From positions 2,790,001-2,854,000 of the forward strand of contig JAGYXB010000559.1 of the NCBI GenBank assembly GCA_022495005.1: a stretch of 64,000 bases of DNA, read 5' to 3'. Of this stretch, positions 44,313 through 56,067 are shown in pieces. The notes beneath the pieces are model-generated. The model was given only the letters and a program-made list of their open reading frames with translations. It made no database searches and was not told where the DNA came from. Source of the stretch: Rhyacophila brunnea. Its lineage: Eukaryota > Arthropoda > Insecta > Trichoptera > Rhyacophilidae. Every line of letters begins with the position of its first letter. Position 1 is the stretch's first letter. Made by a program: the position numbers and the translations under genes.

Positions 44313-46192
44313 TCTCTATATATATAAAAATCTCGTGTCACGATGTTTGTGGTCGAACTCCTCCGAACTGGCTCGATCGATTTTTATGAATTTTTGTATG
44401 TATATTTGTTAGGTATGAGAATAGGTCAACAAGTATATTTCATACCGCTAGGTGATTATGGTATCTCTATCCTGAAAATTTTTTCTTTTATTTTTTTGAA
44501 AATTTCTATTTGTATTTTTTTTATTATTTTGCATCAAAAAATACCTATAACCCCAAATTTTCATCCTCCCACTTCCACCCTCCCATTTTTGAATCGCGAT
44601 TTTATTATTTTTGTATGAACAAATTTAACCGTCGTTCGTATTTCAAACAGAACGAAATTATTTGTGTTGTTGAATGACAGATGGTGCTACGTCCGAGAAG
44701 AATTATTCAAGAGAAGCGTCGCGTCATTTTGACATTTCATTCGGCATATCATAACGCAGTGCGTGCAAAATTTTGTACGATTTATTTTAATTTATCTATT
44801 TTTATGCGCGTGTATTACAGTGCACAATGCCATCAAGACGCAAGGGGGCCATTTGGGCCGTCGAACGAATAAAGCAACAAACATGCGAAATAGTAGAGCA
44901 GAAAGAACAGACGAACAAATCCAACAAGATAACAAAAACGTGCGTGTAAGCATGTCACAATTGCGTGCATCCCAATCACAAGAGGCACGAGCTGAACGAA
45001 ATTAACAACGACAATTGGAACGGAGCCAAGCGCGCCGGTTCGTAGTTAACACACGCAGAGCAAATGACCGACAACGCCAACAAGTACATCGAACATTTAC
45101 ATCCGCTTCGTTCCTTCGTCTCGCATTCGAGTACGAGCCAGATATTGAATATTCCGCTCATCCGAAAGTGCTGATTGGTGCTATGGACAAAGAATGTCCT
45201 CATTGTCATGCGCTCAAATTCAAACATGAGTCAGCCGGGATGTGTTGCGCATCAGGAAAAGTGCAACTACCAGAAATTGAGATACCACCAGAACTATTGA
45301 ACGGCTTGCTCATCGGCACGGTTCCAGATTCAAACCTGTTCCTGAAGTCCATTCGCACATTCAATTTATGCTTCCAAATGACTTCGTCCGGAGCAATAGA
45401 AATAGTTCACAATACTGCGGCAAATGGTCAACAATTCCATTCTACGTTCAAAATCAAAGGCCAAGTATACCACAAAGTAGGCTCATTGCTGCCAATGCCA
45501 AACGAACCACATACATTTTTACAAATCTACTTCATGGGCGCGGCGGTGAGGACATCAATCATGTGGACGCACGTTGTGGCTACAACAGCCTCAATTCGCA
45601 TAATGCCAGGCGCATCGTCGGCGAACTGGACGCCCTGTTGAATGAGCACAATGAATTATTGAAAATCAATGAAAGCACACATGCACGAATTGCAAAGTGA
45701 CAATCACGCTATTGTCATCAATTCTGATAAAACACCAGCTGGAGAGCACGTGCGTCGATTCAATGCGCCTGTTGTTGACGACATTGCTGGAATCATGGTT
45801 GGCGACCGCACATCGACGCGAGAAATCGTGATTCGAAGAAGAAACAATAATCTGGAGTTCATCGCTGACACACACCGTTCATAGGACGCTCTCCAATATC
45901 CGCTAATTTTCTGGAAGGGACAAGACGGATATTGCATAAACATTAAACAACGAGATCCTGTCACAGGTAATTCATTCATTATGAACATCATTACTCATTT
46001 TGAATTGAGAAAATGAATGGTTGATGTTTTTTTGTTTTTATCGGCGGTCATCGTCTACAGCGCTCTATTCCTCTTTCTGTCATAGATCCCATCCCCACAC
46101 ACTTACGATACATTCGTTATTTTTTATTTAACAACCAAAATATTCACTAGAAATAATTTATATGGCAGAACAACGTTTGCCGCGTCAGCTAG
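44313..46192 (+). mobile_element. Decayed Helitron with recognisable 5' and 3' ends
   Basis: The 5' end TCTCTATATATATAAAAATC begins with the Helitron TC. The 3' end is CTAG (46189-46192) preceded by a small hairpin (GGCA ... TTGCC) about 10 nt upstream. The element sits between A (44312) and T (46193) with no target duplication, as expected for rolling-circle insertion. It carries a broken N-terminal portion of the Rep/helicase protein and lacks the HUH nuclease and helicase parts. Length is 1,880 bp. Confidence 0.9.
44763..45994 (+). pseudogene. Helitron Rep/helicase N-terminal region, broken
   Basis: The main frame (44763 on) has an in-frame TAA at 45003-45005 and then reads CPHCHALKFKHESAGMCC, ELLNGLLIGTVPDSN and KVGSLLPMPNEPHTFLQIYF, the zinc-binding and following region of Helitron-like N-terminal domains. 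Frameshifts near 45540 and 45665 move it to other frames, which read HNARRIVGELDALLNEHNEL and FNAPVVDDIAGIMVG. A TAG at about 45882 precedes DALQYPLIFWKGQDGY. The catalytic HUH motif and helicase are absent, deleted before the 3' end. The minus frames here are shadows. Confidence 0.88.
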
Positions 46193-46751
46193 TAGTTTTA
46201 TATAATGTTGAAAAGCTGGTAGAAATATTTTGCAATGTTATTTATTTTGTTGGCCAATGATAAAATACGATGACTTACATAGTTTAATTACGATGTATTC
46301 TTATAACAGTGTATTCAAAAACTAGAAACGTAAACTAATCAATCAGTAATAATATGATCGATACACATAATAACATGGTGATGGGGTGCTATTTTTGACA
46401 CGATAAAATAAAAGAAACTATCGTCGAACATTTTTTATACACATTCAAATAATCCGGAAACAGGGCTGACGGAAATGAAAAGGCAAGCTAGCGACTACAT
46501 TATTATTATGCAGCAGCAGCTGTTGCTGGTTATTTTAATTTGACTCGTTATTATTGTGGGGCACCTGACTATTTAAAAATAAACATTTATCTTTATTTTA
46601 AATAACTTCATTGTCTGCTATTTTAATGATTTTAATAGGAAAATGAAAACGCCTAGCGCTTGCGCTGTTTGCATACAATCGTAGTCAAGCGAAGCACCAA
46701 AATCATATGTAAATTTCATCAATCCAATCACGTCTAAATTATTGTGGAAAC
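46193..46751. other. Upstream region of the TMEM11 gene
   Basis: Lies between the Helitron end and the ATG. It probably holds the promoter and 5' UTR. No TATA box is evident at a usual distance. The start region AACATGGCGGCTGAAG resembles the YY1/Pho-type AANATGGCGGC motif that overlaps start codons in many TATA-less animal genes; that role is inferred. Confidence 0.4.
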
Positions 46752-48646
46752 ATGGCGGCTGAAGGAATTGACGGGTCAGTATGTGAATATATTTCAGTCA
46801 TCGCTTAATATCTAGACATCCGTTGGTAAATAATACCTCAGACATTAAGTATCGACCGTCGCTTGCTTTAAAAAAATATCAACAGCGATGACATTCGCGA
46901 TTAAGAATGATTCATTGTTATTTTTATGTTGGTTTCGTATTTTTGTTTTGTTTTGTGATTATGACAATATTATGTACAATATTGTATTTATTTTACCTCC
47001 TGATGACTTCAAATATTGTAGAGGTTCCGTTGTGATATTATTTTCTCCAGTTTTTGCGTATTATTCGTATATTCATCGTTACATAAATGTTGTTTGTTTA
47101 ATCTGACAGCGAACTACGGTCGTCTAACGTCGCTGTTATCAGGGAAGTTTACGACAGTGAAAATGCACTGTTCAAGTTTGAAATGGAATTGGAGAGAGCA
47201 TTGGAAGCGAAGTGCACCGTTATAGTCATAGAACCTGAGCGTTTGGCGGAGGAGACGTCCAGGTGGATCATCGTAGGAAATATATTGCACAAATTGGCAG
47301 TCTACAGTGGACTCACCAGTGTTGTATCAGGTAAATAACCTTTGTTGACTAATCCAGTCGGGGTCAATAGTGCGACGAACAAAAGATATGCCTTGCCAGA
47401 ATGATAATCAATTTATTTTGATGTATACATGCACATCAGACATTAACGGGTGTGTTAATATGCATGATAAACTACCTCACACGTTTATCCTATTCTATTA
47501 TATAGTGCTAAATAACTTATCTACCCTATAACAATGTAGTACCTGCTCATTTATATTGTGGTCAATTTAATTTATATATGAAGTTAGGATGTATCGGAAA
47601 CATCAATCAATGAATGCAACATACTAATTGTTGCCTTTACTTAATATACATTATTTTGATTCCACAAAGCCTACTGGTTAAAAAGTAGGTACCGTTTTCT
47701 TTGATAACTATTGATGGTTAGCCGGCTCTCACATCAAAACTCATCTCGCCCGCAACGTGTCGAATACAGTCCCACAAACTTATCTAAAGAACGGATGTGG
47801 ACGCCATTTTGAAAACATCATTCGAATGTCAGATTCTGTCCAGTTGCGAGTCTTGATTGGGTAGTTTTCAACAGCGGCTCCCCCATCCATTCTTTAGATA
47901 AGTTTGTAGGTCTGTACGTTGATGTGACATCATTGTTATTCACAAAACACACATTATCTTATGTACCTTCGCACACTGCTGGAATAAAACATTTTAGTTT
48001 GAAAAAAACTTCTGGAGGCACATGCAACTATTTTCACCCGACACGCAGCGCATGTATAATCCTGAAATGTCACACTTGAGCATTCATTTTGGCTTCCCGA
48101 GTGACGTCACTGTCCTCGCACGGCCTTGCTGTACGCACATAAGAAAGTTGCATGTTGTGCTCAGTTTTGATTTATGACTATTATCCCAGTCGAGGCGATT
48201 TTCAGTGTGCGACTGGGCTTATAGGGACTTTGGAAATAATCTAATCTAAATTCTATGATCTTCCTATATACCTTCTAGTTCTAGGTAAGAAATCTCTGCC
48301 TACTGTTTTAAGACGATTGGAAAATATTTTATAGTTATCATTTAAAGATTTTTATTTATTTTCAGGTGTCGTATGGAAGCCTCTAGTCTGTGCGCCGTTT
48401 GGCGTACTCTCAGTTCTGTCGGCCGGCTGTTACACCCTGTCTTGGCAGTGCGATCCCTGTTGCAAATACCAGCAAGAAATCAATCCCAAAAGATTAGCTC
48501 ACCTACCAGTATTAGCAGAATTGACCTCAGCCTCACCGCTCGTCTTAGTCCGTACAGATAACACAAAGAAAATAGTCCTCCACTGTTCGGTTTCTCTCGC
48601 CGCTGCCCTAGTCTGCCTGTGGCGGGTCTACAAATTATGTAAATAA
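46752..48646 (+). CDS. TMEM11: Transmembrane protein 11 homologue (PMI), mitochondrial, three exons
   Basis: Exons 46752-46774, 47110-47330 and 48366-48646 join to a 174-codon frame; introns (335 and 1,035 bp) are GT-AG and phases fit (2 and 1). Human TMEM11 is 192 residues. Shared blocks are VIREVYDSENA (residues 17-27), the acidic/amphipathic FEMELERALEA, IVIEPERL, RWIIVGNILHKLAV, and SWQCDPCCKYQ (107-117). Two hydrophobic segments (about 62-82 and 88-106) fit a two-pass inner-membrane protein. The family (Drosophila PMI) shapes cristae and mitochondria, apart from fission/fusion. The 23-nt first coding exon is the least certain part: an alternative donor (GTATGT, 46778) would put the next exon out of frame. 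Intron 2 holds MITEs. Confidence 0.93.
47724..47965. mobile_element. Truncated copy of the GGCTCGCACATC element, in TMEM11 intron 2
   Basis: GGCTCTCACATCAAAACTCA and, after the nested MITE, CGTTGATGTGACATCATTGT plus AAAACACACATTATCT match 27194-27265 of the intact element at 27194-27579. The right half is missing. The insertion at 47771-47910 splits it. Confidence 0.7.
47771..47910. mobile_element. 140-bp MITE nested within the intron 2 element
   Basis: Inverted ends CCACAAACTTATCTAAAGAA and TTCTTTAGATAAGTTTGTAG flank a core (GGACGCCATTTTGAAAACAT, TTGCGAGTCTTGATTGGGTA) that is shared with 32436-32560. The intact 27 kb relative of the host element lacks it. Confidence 0.8.
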
Positions 48647-48647
48647 A
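48642..48647 (+). promoter_or_regulatory. AATAAA hexamer overlapping the TMEM11 stop codon
   Basis: The last codon and stop (AAA TAA) followed by A create AATAAA. If used, cleavage about 15-30 nt downstream would leave almost no 3' UTR. Another AATAAA lies at 49060-49065. Which is used cannot be told from sequence. Confidence 0.4.
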
Positions 48648-48852
48648 CATCTGGTACTGTTTTATTGATCCGCTTTTGCATTTCGTAGCAATATTAGGCA
48701 TCACCTAATTTTTCAATAAGTCAGTCACTATTATTCACTTTAGGTATTGCAAAATGTGAGAAATGGTGATCACTTCCACTTCGTCAAAGGATACTGCCAT
48801 GTTTCAAAAAACACCATATCCTTATCCGAAATTTAACCGGTTCTGTGCCAAA

Positions 48853-48922
48853 GCGAACTAGTTCGCGGATATGGCTGGGCGTACAGTGCCGGCCATACAA
48901 AAAACGCGAACTAATTCGCCAG
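48853..48922. repeat. Small inverted repeat downstream of TMEM11
   Basis: GCGAACTAGTTCGCGGATAT at the left is mirrored by CGCGAACTAATTCGC at the right with GGC/GCC-rich middle pairs. GCGAACTAGTTCGC is itself palindromic. It could be a foldback relic within the 3' region. Confidence 0.6.
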
Positions 48923-49065
48923 TCTTTGAAGACAGAATGCCAGTCTCAGGCGTTTGTTTTGAATAATTTAAAATTCGGAAGAATACTGGTCCAATAATGA
49001 GACATTTAGCATATGATTGGTAAGTGTTTATGATAAACTCTTTCAATATAATATCTCAAAATAAA

Positions 49066-51599
49066 TAAATAATAAGGTTTATTTTTGCTAAAAAATTCGC
49101 GGCCTCTCACTTGCCGCCATACTAAACCTTTCAAAACCAAAAGGTTAGAAAATGATTGAGCACTTAAACTCGATACCCCCAAGCTTAAAGCATCCTAAAG
49201 GCTGAGTTTAATGTTCGTAAGTTTCTCTCTTATAGGAAAAATAATGAGATAATCGTGTCAGTTACTAATGTAAATTAAAAAAAAATACAAAAGTATGTAA
49301 TATTACTTTTTTGATTAGATAACTGGAATTATTTTTTTAGATTTTCTGTGTACAGTACATATGTGCAGCTTGTAGTATATTTGATGAATATAAAACGGAA
49401 AAATAAATAACATGTGCCATATTCCATATATTTAGTAAATGGAGTTGCGGCAGTATCCTTTCGAATTTGAAGGATGTGATTTGTTGTAGAAATTTATTCA
49501 ACTCTCGTAGACATCAATACGAATGGGAATCTGATTAATCTATATTTTAATAAAAATGAAATATCTGAGGGTTTAGAAACATTAAGAGATACTTAAGGAA
49601 AACATTAGATTATAAATAATGAAACTATGTCTTCTAGTGTTGTGGTCAACGTTCTATCTTGTCTTTGGTATTATTTTTTACATATTTATTTGAAATGTAC
49701 TTTTTCATCGGTTAGGTTTAACTCTTTTTGAGTTATATATTCTTTTTACCTTGTACTATTTATAATGTCGTTACGCTGCATGGTTTTCACAGTTTTCATT
49801 TTAGCGTAAACTTCCAACATTTTGCATAATTATTTAGACTGCGTTATATATTTATAAATCAAATGGCATCTTTGCATAAATTGAAAACCTCCAAAAACTT
49901 TTGATTCATAAATGAATAACGCTGTCCATTTAAATTAACATATCTTCACATTTATGATACAGGCAATTAAAATATAGATCAATTCATTTATTGTCCTCGT
50001 TTGCATTAGATGTATGCAAAAATTTCATTTATTTCTTGTCTTCAATATTGTATATAATATTTTACAGGTAAAGCATACTATGTGGAGTATGCTGTATATT
50101 AACTATGCTTACGTTTTTACAGTACTAAAGACTCGACTCTTCGTTAAATGTTCTAAAATATTTCCATATAACCTCTGTGATGAAAACTTTTAAATTTTTA
50201 TTCCTGCTTTTGGCAAAAATTTGTCTTACTTGAAATTCTTACAATGCTGTGTTTTTATTCCTGCTTATGAGTTTCATAGTTTTATACTAATAAAAAAAAT
50301 ACTATTCAATTCACACGAGACAATACACGTCGCATATCAATTGCAATTGTTTAGAAAATATAGAATCACTTTCACTATATTTCTTACAGTAAAGAATACT
50401 GTTTATATGTGATTATCAGATGATACTCATGTTTCACATTTTGTGTTCATCAAAAAAATTACAAGGTTTTTAACTGATCTTATATATTATTATTATAATG
50501 TGCTACGTGAGGATTTCGAAAGAGTTATAATACATACAAAATTAAATGTAAGGTTTTCCTACATTAACGCTCAAAACTTATTCGATTAAGTAAAATTAAA
50601 TGAGATGGGATGAGAAGCATTCAAAGAAATATGAAATTATCATAATTTTGATAAAACAATTTTATTACTTAATATTATTTTGACATTAAAAAAAACGGTG
50701 AAGAAGAATCAATTCATGTTATTTTGGCTCGTGATCAGAATAATTTATACTCGGTTGAAAAATCATTATTGTGTGATGATTTTAACAATCTATAATGACA
50801 AAAATAACGCATTCATTTTGAAATTAGTATTGACGATTTTATTCCATTTTAACATGTAGGCAAATTTATAAAGTTACTAATGTACCTGTAGTGTAAATCT
50901 ATATATTTTGCATGCGCATCCCAACAATCAATTTTTTTAATTAATAAAACAAATATTTTTATATTTAAACGATGTCTTAACGCACCTTGTGAATATTTCA
51001 TTACTAAACTTCAATGAAAAGAGCTGTAGCATTTTACTATTGGACATCGCGAAGCTGTTACATTTAGATGTAGCGCATAATCTGGACAGTGTATGTATAA
51101 TTAAAAATAAAAGTTGTCTCGCTAATTATTCTGTTGTCTACAAAGCATATTGTAATTTATTTGTATATATTGTCTTAACAATTTGTTCAAAAAGTTTATA
51201 TTAAACTTATCCAAATTATTGTTGTTTTAAAACTGTAAAAAAACCATGTTTAATAGTTAATAAAAAATGACTTTCTTTCTGGAGAGTTGTCACAATTTAT
51301 GCAGTTCTTATTTGAAACAAACCTTTCACTATTAATTATAACTACGGCATCAAACTAACATTTTTTATACATAAATAATAAAGTAGTGAACCGATCGATC
51401 AAATATATTGCATAATGGTTAACTTTGGACTACTTATGTGTTGTAATAATGCTGTCATTGAAGAAAGCGTATAAAAAAAGTTTAAATGACTGAATGTATT
51501 TTCAACACTTAATTAGAAGCTAACATTCATAAATCTTATTTATAATGTCAGTTATAGATGTTGGATAATCTAGTTATTAGAATCAATTTGCATGAATTG
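49066..51599. other. Long AT-rich intergenic stretch
   Basis: Frames at 50221-50412 and 50989-51204 are AT-driven and unassigned. A short hairpin AGCATACT/AGTATGCT lies at about 50072-50093. No gene or transposon was recognised in about 2.5 kb. Confidence 0.5.
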
Positions 51600-52437
51600 T
51601 AGACAGAGTCGCGCCTAGAGAGGGTGCGAAATACCCGGGTGGCATAAGTCCAAAAAAACACATTTTAAATTATTTTAGCAACAATATATTTATTATATTC
51701 AATTACATACAAAGAGAATTATGAAACACATATTATGTACGTTAAATACTGGCAGATTGCGGTGTTTACCACAGGGCGGCAGATCAAAGAGTTAAAGCAA
51801 AATATACAAACTTTTCCTAAATAAGTTTTTGGCGTTTAAAAGCTCCAATTTGATTCAATTTATCAGTTGTGTGCAGGACCACTGAAAAGCATTCTTTCAA
51901 AGTCTCAATAGGATGGTTTAGTTTCAAAGCATAATTAATAAATAAGTTTGTTTCACAGGTGAAAAAATTCGCCAGCGGCGTAATTATCTTTTACATCATT
52001 AGCTGTTATTGCTTTAAAATAAATTATGCTCGATTTGGTTATTTTAAATAATTTATTTACATAATATACGCTATTTACACATTATAAATTAGAATGTTAA
52101 ATATTTAATTAAGCCACAATTTTTATTATAAGTGAGTGTTTTGATAATAAATATATATTTTTCTTTATTGGGGGGGGGGGCAATTGCCAGCAGGCAACCA
52201 CCCTGCCCTAATTAATTACCTGGACAGTGAGAGATGTAAGTTCGAATCCCGCATGGTTCAACTTTTTCTAATAGGTATGTTTCTGAGGTTTTCCAATATT
52301 TTCAACAAAGTATTTTTATTTTGATGCGGTAGGTACCTACGTTCTTTTGATAGGATACTGTTTCCGTTACTAAGTGTCAAATATTTTCAAATGAACAGGT
52401 ATCGATACCTTTTTTGATGGCAGGGTAGGTCCTAGCC
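51600..52437. other. Probable degenerate repeat with G-run, unclassified
   Basis: GCGCCTAGAGAGGGTGCG near 51613 and GGGGGGGGGGCAATTGCC with GGCAACCACCCTGCCCTA at 52171-52211 resemble the G-rich ends of the hAT-2 type, but I could not match both ends. A B-box-like AGTTCGAATCCCGC is at 52240. Confidence 0.35.
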
Positions 52438-54182
52438 CAGGGTTGGCGAACATTTTTACATCCACGTGCCGAAATTCTCAAATATTATTTTTCAGCTGTC
52501 CGACGTGCTGAGCTCATGGGGGAAAAAATGAAGAAAGAAGTTTTTTAAGTATGCTATTGAAAGTTTAAAAATTACAAGAGATTCTATCTTTCACTGAGTT
52601 TTCACTAATTATTGTAACCAATAACGAACATACCCTTCGATGATAACAAATTTGTTATAATTGACATTTAATGTCAATGGCAGTGTAGCCAGCTTAGAAA
52701 TATATGGGTGTACGGCATTGGCGGCTTAATCCGGAAAAAACTAGCAGGTCAATTTTGAATATATTATTTTAATTTGCCTTTTCGTTGTATACTGAAAAGA
52801 CGTATTGCAAATTGACTTTTTATACATTATAGAATAAGTGCTAGAAATTGTTATAGGTAGGTACCTACTTACCCTTCAAAAAATGTCCATTTTTCATAAC
52901 GCCAACCCATCGTTAACCGAAATTGCACACAACGCGTTATAATTTTTTGTAAATTAGGTCCACTTTTCTTTCTTTGCTTTTTGAAAAATCATCAATCACA
53001 CGATTATAAAAATTGTCTATTTTTCCCACATATTTTTTTTCAATACTGAGCATTGCAAGAGCGGTCAGTCTATCCTGGCCCTATTGCGTAGAAAGGTTAT
53101 TATTCTTTTGAGAGTGGAAAAACATCTTTCACTTTCAACTGTTGTCATTGGTATGACGCAAATAAATTGGAGAACTTTGATCGACTCGGAAAATGTTTCG
53201 TTGAAATTATTGCTGAGTAAAAAATGTAGAAGAGAAACTGAACTATTAGCGCCATGCAAATCATCTCGTTGATAAAACACAAATAATTCATTTTTTAACT
53301 TGATTATGTTTATTTCTTCTAACAGTTTTACCAAATTTACTCGACGTGTGGGAAAATTATTTTTAAAATCAGTGTAATTTTCTTTATTGAACAAATCGGA
53401 TATAATGAGATGATCGTTGGATGCAAATCGTGCTTCCATTTCCATTATAATTGTATCACAGACTTCAATTGCTACTGCGTGCGTACTAACTGCTTCACAA
53501 AAATGTTATAAATCACTAAAAACCAAACGTTGTGTGTGTATGCAATAACTGCACCAAAAACTCCTTACATATGATTAAAATAACCAAAGGCATTCGTCAA
53601 AACCTGTCAACGAATCCGAACCGCATACACAGTTGCGTCTTGAGACCAATTATCTAGTCAGTGTTATCATTCTGTTTCATTTAATTAGGTGAAAAAATCT
53701 TTTGTCTCACACTCGGGCATTGCCGATATTACAGTAATTCACGCACCGTTACAAGCTTCGATCTCGTATTTTGTGTTATATCGATCTCTGTCTTATGTAT
53801 GAGAAACGAGAGAGAAAATTTTATAAAAATATTCAATTTGGGTCAATTTTCAGACTGCCGGCGAACACAATATTTTTGTTCGGGGAATTATCGCCCAAAC
53901 AAAAAAAGCCCAATAGACTGGGTTGACACAATATCGCGCGCCCTATAATTTCAAATCCACCGATTATTATTAATATTATTATATATGACATTGCACATAT
54001 TATTAATATTATTATGTCGATTGTAAGGTATTTATTTTGGCAGGTCAATGACCGAATGACCTAAGCAGGGAGCCGCCAGTGGTGTACGGAATGATAATAA
54101 AGAATCCAGAAATACTATGCATAAAAAAAATCGTTCACGTGCCAGTTAAATTTTCATACGTACCATAGGTTCGCCAACCTTG
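52438..54182 (-). mobile_element. hAT-3 element with transposase remains
   Basis: The left end CAGGGTTGGCGAACATTTTT and right end GGTTCGCCAACCTTG are the same terminal inverted repeats as at 34174-35030, with mirrored CACGTGCC subterminal motifs. Flanking 8-mers TCCTAGCC and CCCTAGAC agree at six positions, a worn target duplication. The interior encodes a C-terminal transposase fragment on the minus strand. Length is 1,745 bp, shorter than intact hAT elements (commonly 2.5-5 kb). Confidence 0.85.
52937..53510 (-). pseudogene. hAT transposase C-terminal (dimerisation) domain, one frameshift
   Basis: The minus frame from about 53510 through 53068 includes FNKENYTDFKNNFPTRRV and PMTTVESERCFSTLKRI, the hallmark of the hAT C-terminal dimerisation domain of ZMYM1-like transposases. 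At about 53068 the frame breaks (TGA) and resumes one frame over as LTALAMLSIEKKYVGK to TAA at 52937-52939. N-terminal zinc-finger and catalytic parts are missing. The plus frame at 53084-53272 is a shadow. Confidence 0.85.
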
Positions 54183-54411
54183 CCCTAGACTCATTCAAGA
54201 ATTTCCCCTATTCATCATAAGGCCCAGTAGGTTCTCCTGCTTCTTCAGTACTACTAATTATCCATGACTGCTTCATCTATTATTTATGAGACTCCTCAGT
54301 GTATGAATAGTGTCCATTCATGCATGACCTGTCCATTAGAATCCTTCCAATTTAACGAAAATGGATCTTCATTCACTTTGAAATACGTGATGGATATTAC
54401 TGTCTTGTGAT
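54183..54411. other. Short gap between two hAT elements
   Basis: No feature was recognised. Confidence 0.4.
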
Positions 54412-54894
54412 CAGTGACACCTCTTGGGGGTATACAGGTCATGCATTGTGTTTTAACTTTTTAGCCCAGTGGCGGTGTTCCATGAGGCAGACAATGCGGT
54501 CGCTTCATTAAAAAGTATAGACATCTTAGTTTAAAAAATATTCAAAGTATAAAAATTTCTAACAACATAACTATTGGTGTATTTAATATATTTTGTAATG
54601 GTAGTTTATTGTACATCATTTTTTTTTACAAGGGTGCCTCCATACCTTGACGTACCTGACGTCACCGCTGTTTGAGTAGGTTTCATGGATATGTTCTGAT
54701 TATCAGTATAATGATTGTATCAAATCATTGAATTTACATAGGTATAAACTGTATACCTATGTCAATTCAAAGGTTTGTGGTGTACTTAATTGTCTGCTTA
54801 AAAGATTGCCGAAAATGAATAATAAAATAGGTAAGTAGGATCTTAACGATTTTTAAAACATTTAAGGGTGACACTTTGTCTAGGGATGTGACTG
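54412..54894 (+). mobile_element. hAT-1 element, copy 4
   Basis: The ends CAGTGACACCTCTTGGGGG and TCTAGGGATGTGACTG are terminal inverted repeats. The interior AGCCCAGTGGCGGTGTTCCA and TTAGTTTAAAAAATATT match the 40.6 kb copy. Flanks CTTGTGAT and CTTATGTG agree at five positions. It is non-coding; the 111-codon minus frame at 54843-55178 crosses its right end. Confidence 0.7.
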
Positions 54895-55249
54895 CTTATG
54901 TGAGCCCAAAAATCCTCGGTATAATCTTTCCTTCGAAAATATCGGGTGCATACTGTTGTCTTGTTAAGTGTCCGGCTGACTTTGAACCAACACACGTTTC
55001 CAACTCCCAATATTAATATGTACATGGTGCAATGACAAGAGCTACCTTCCAAAAAAAATAGTTTTAACGGTCGCGACATAAAAACAAAACAATTGTTTTC
55101 TTGTTGATGGCTGTTTTTAGTTTCGTTACTTTTTTCTTGTATCACCATTAAATGGGAACTTTGAACATATAATTTCACGTTTCGTCATTGTATCAACTTT
55201 TCATTCGTACAAATTATTTTCTGATTCATGATTATAATGATGTTTGAGA

Positions 55250-55640
55250 TTTAGACCAGGCACTCATTTTTCTCTCAAAGGAACAAGATGAACCTTGGAA
55301 ATCGTCAACAAACCGAAGAGTGAAAATGCAGTGTTTTTCACTCAGGTCCAAACCGCTATCCAAGAAGACAAAATTCCCGGAATACAACGTGACAATGAAA
55401 CCTATAGTTCTACAGGGATGTGAAACCTGGAACCCAACAGAAAAACAAGATAATGATATTCAAGTATTCGAAAACAAAATTCTCTAAAGAATACTTGAAC
55501 TGGTTAAAACAAAAACCAAAGGTGGCGGTGGCGCATCTCTATGAACAATGTAAAAGCAAAATAACCTTGAGGGCGTGAAGACTTAGATGGGCACGTCACA
55601 TTATTGGACGCAATGGATTTAAAGCTCTCAATATTGTTAA
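55250..55640 (+). mobile_element. RTE-like LINE reverse-transcriptase relic
   Basis: One frame reads SKKTKFPEYNVTMKPIVLQG, then CETWNPTEKQDNDIQVFENK and IL-stop-RILELVKTK, matching the LYG.ETW.....D...L..FE.K.LR.I region near the C-terminus of RTE-type ORFs. The TAA replaces an arginine-like position. Further pieces (RRLRWAGHII-like, here LRWARHIIGRNGFKAL from about 55579 after a frame break) follow. The minus frame at 55504-55713 is a shadow. Confidence 0.7.
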
Positions 55641-55910
55641 TTGTTAATGAAAGAACCCCGTACTCCGCAGAAGTGAGGCGAAAAATGTCAATAGAGAGGC
55701 TGAGTATGACCAACTGAAAAGAGAATGCTCACGATAGATTCTTAAAGGATGGTTGTGCAGTCAGCTACAGACCTGAATGATCTGTAGCCTTAACTCCTTA
55801 CTTCCTGCCTTACACGGCTGCCATGTCCCTGTTAAATGGCCATTAGATGTTATTAGCATGTTATTTAAATCCACTTATCCGTTATACAGTAGATAGTGAA
55901 TTTAATTATT

Positions 55911-56067
55911 GTACTTCTTCAACATCTTCTTGGCTACGTGAATGAAGGCGCTGTTGTTGACTAAATGGGAGGAGTCTGTTAGTTTATAATGGAAGTGCGG
56001 TTAAAAATAGGAGGAGTATGTTAGTTCACAGTTTTAACACGTAGCCAAGAAGATGTTGTCATAGTAC
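55911..56067. mobile_element. 157-bp MITE with about 30-bp inverted repeats
   Basis: GTACTTCTTCAACATCTTCT plus TGGCTACGTG pairs with CACGTAGCCAAGAAGATGTT plus GTCATAGTAC. The interior contains two similar GGGAGGAGT-GTTAGTT stretches in direct orientation (about 55969 and 56012). Confidence 0.8.

Noticed and set aside
45015..45641. 208-codon frame, the longest in the window, as a possible host gene
   Set aside because: Its motifs (CPHCHALKFKHESAGMCC, LLPMPNEPHTFLQIYF) are those of Helitron N-terminal domains, and it sits between Helitron ends.
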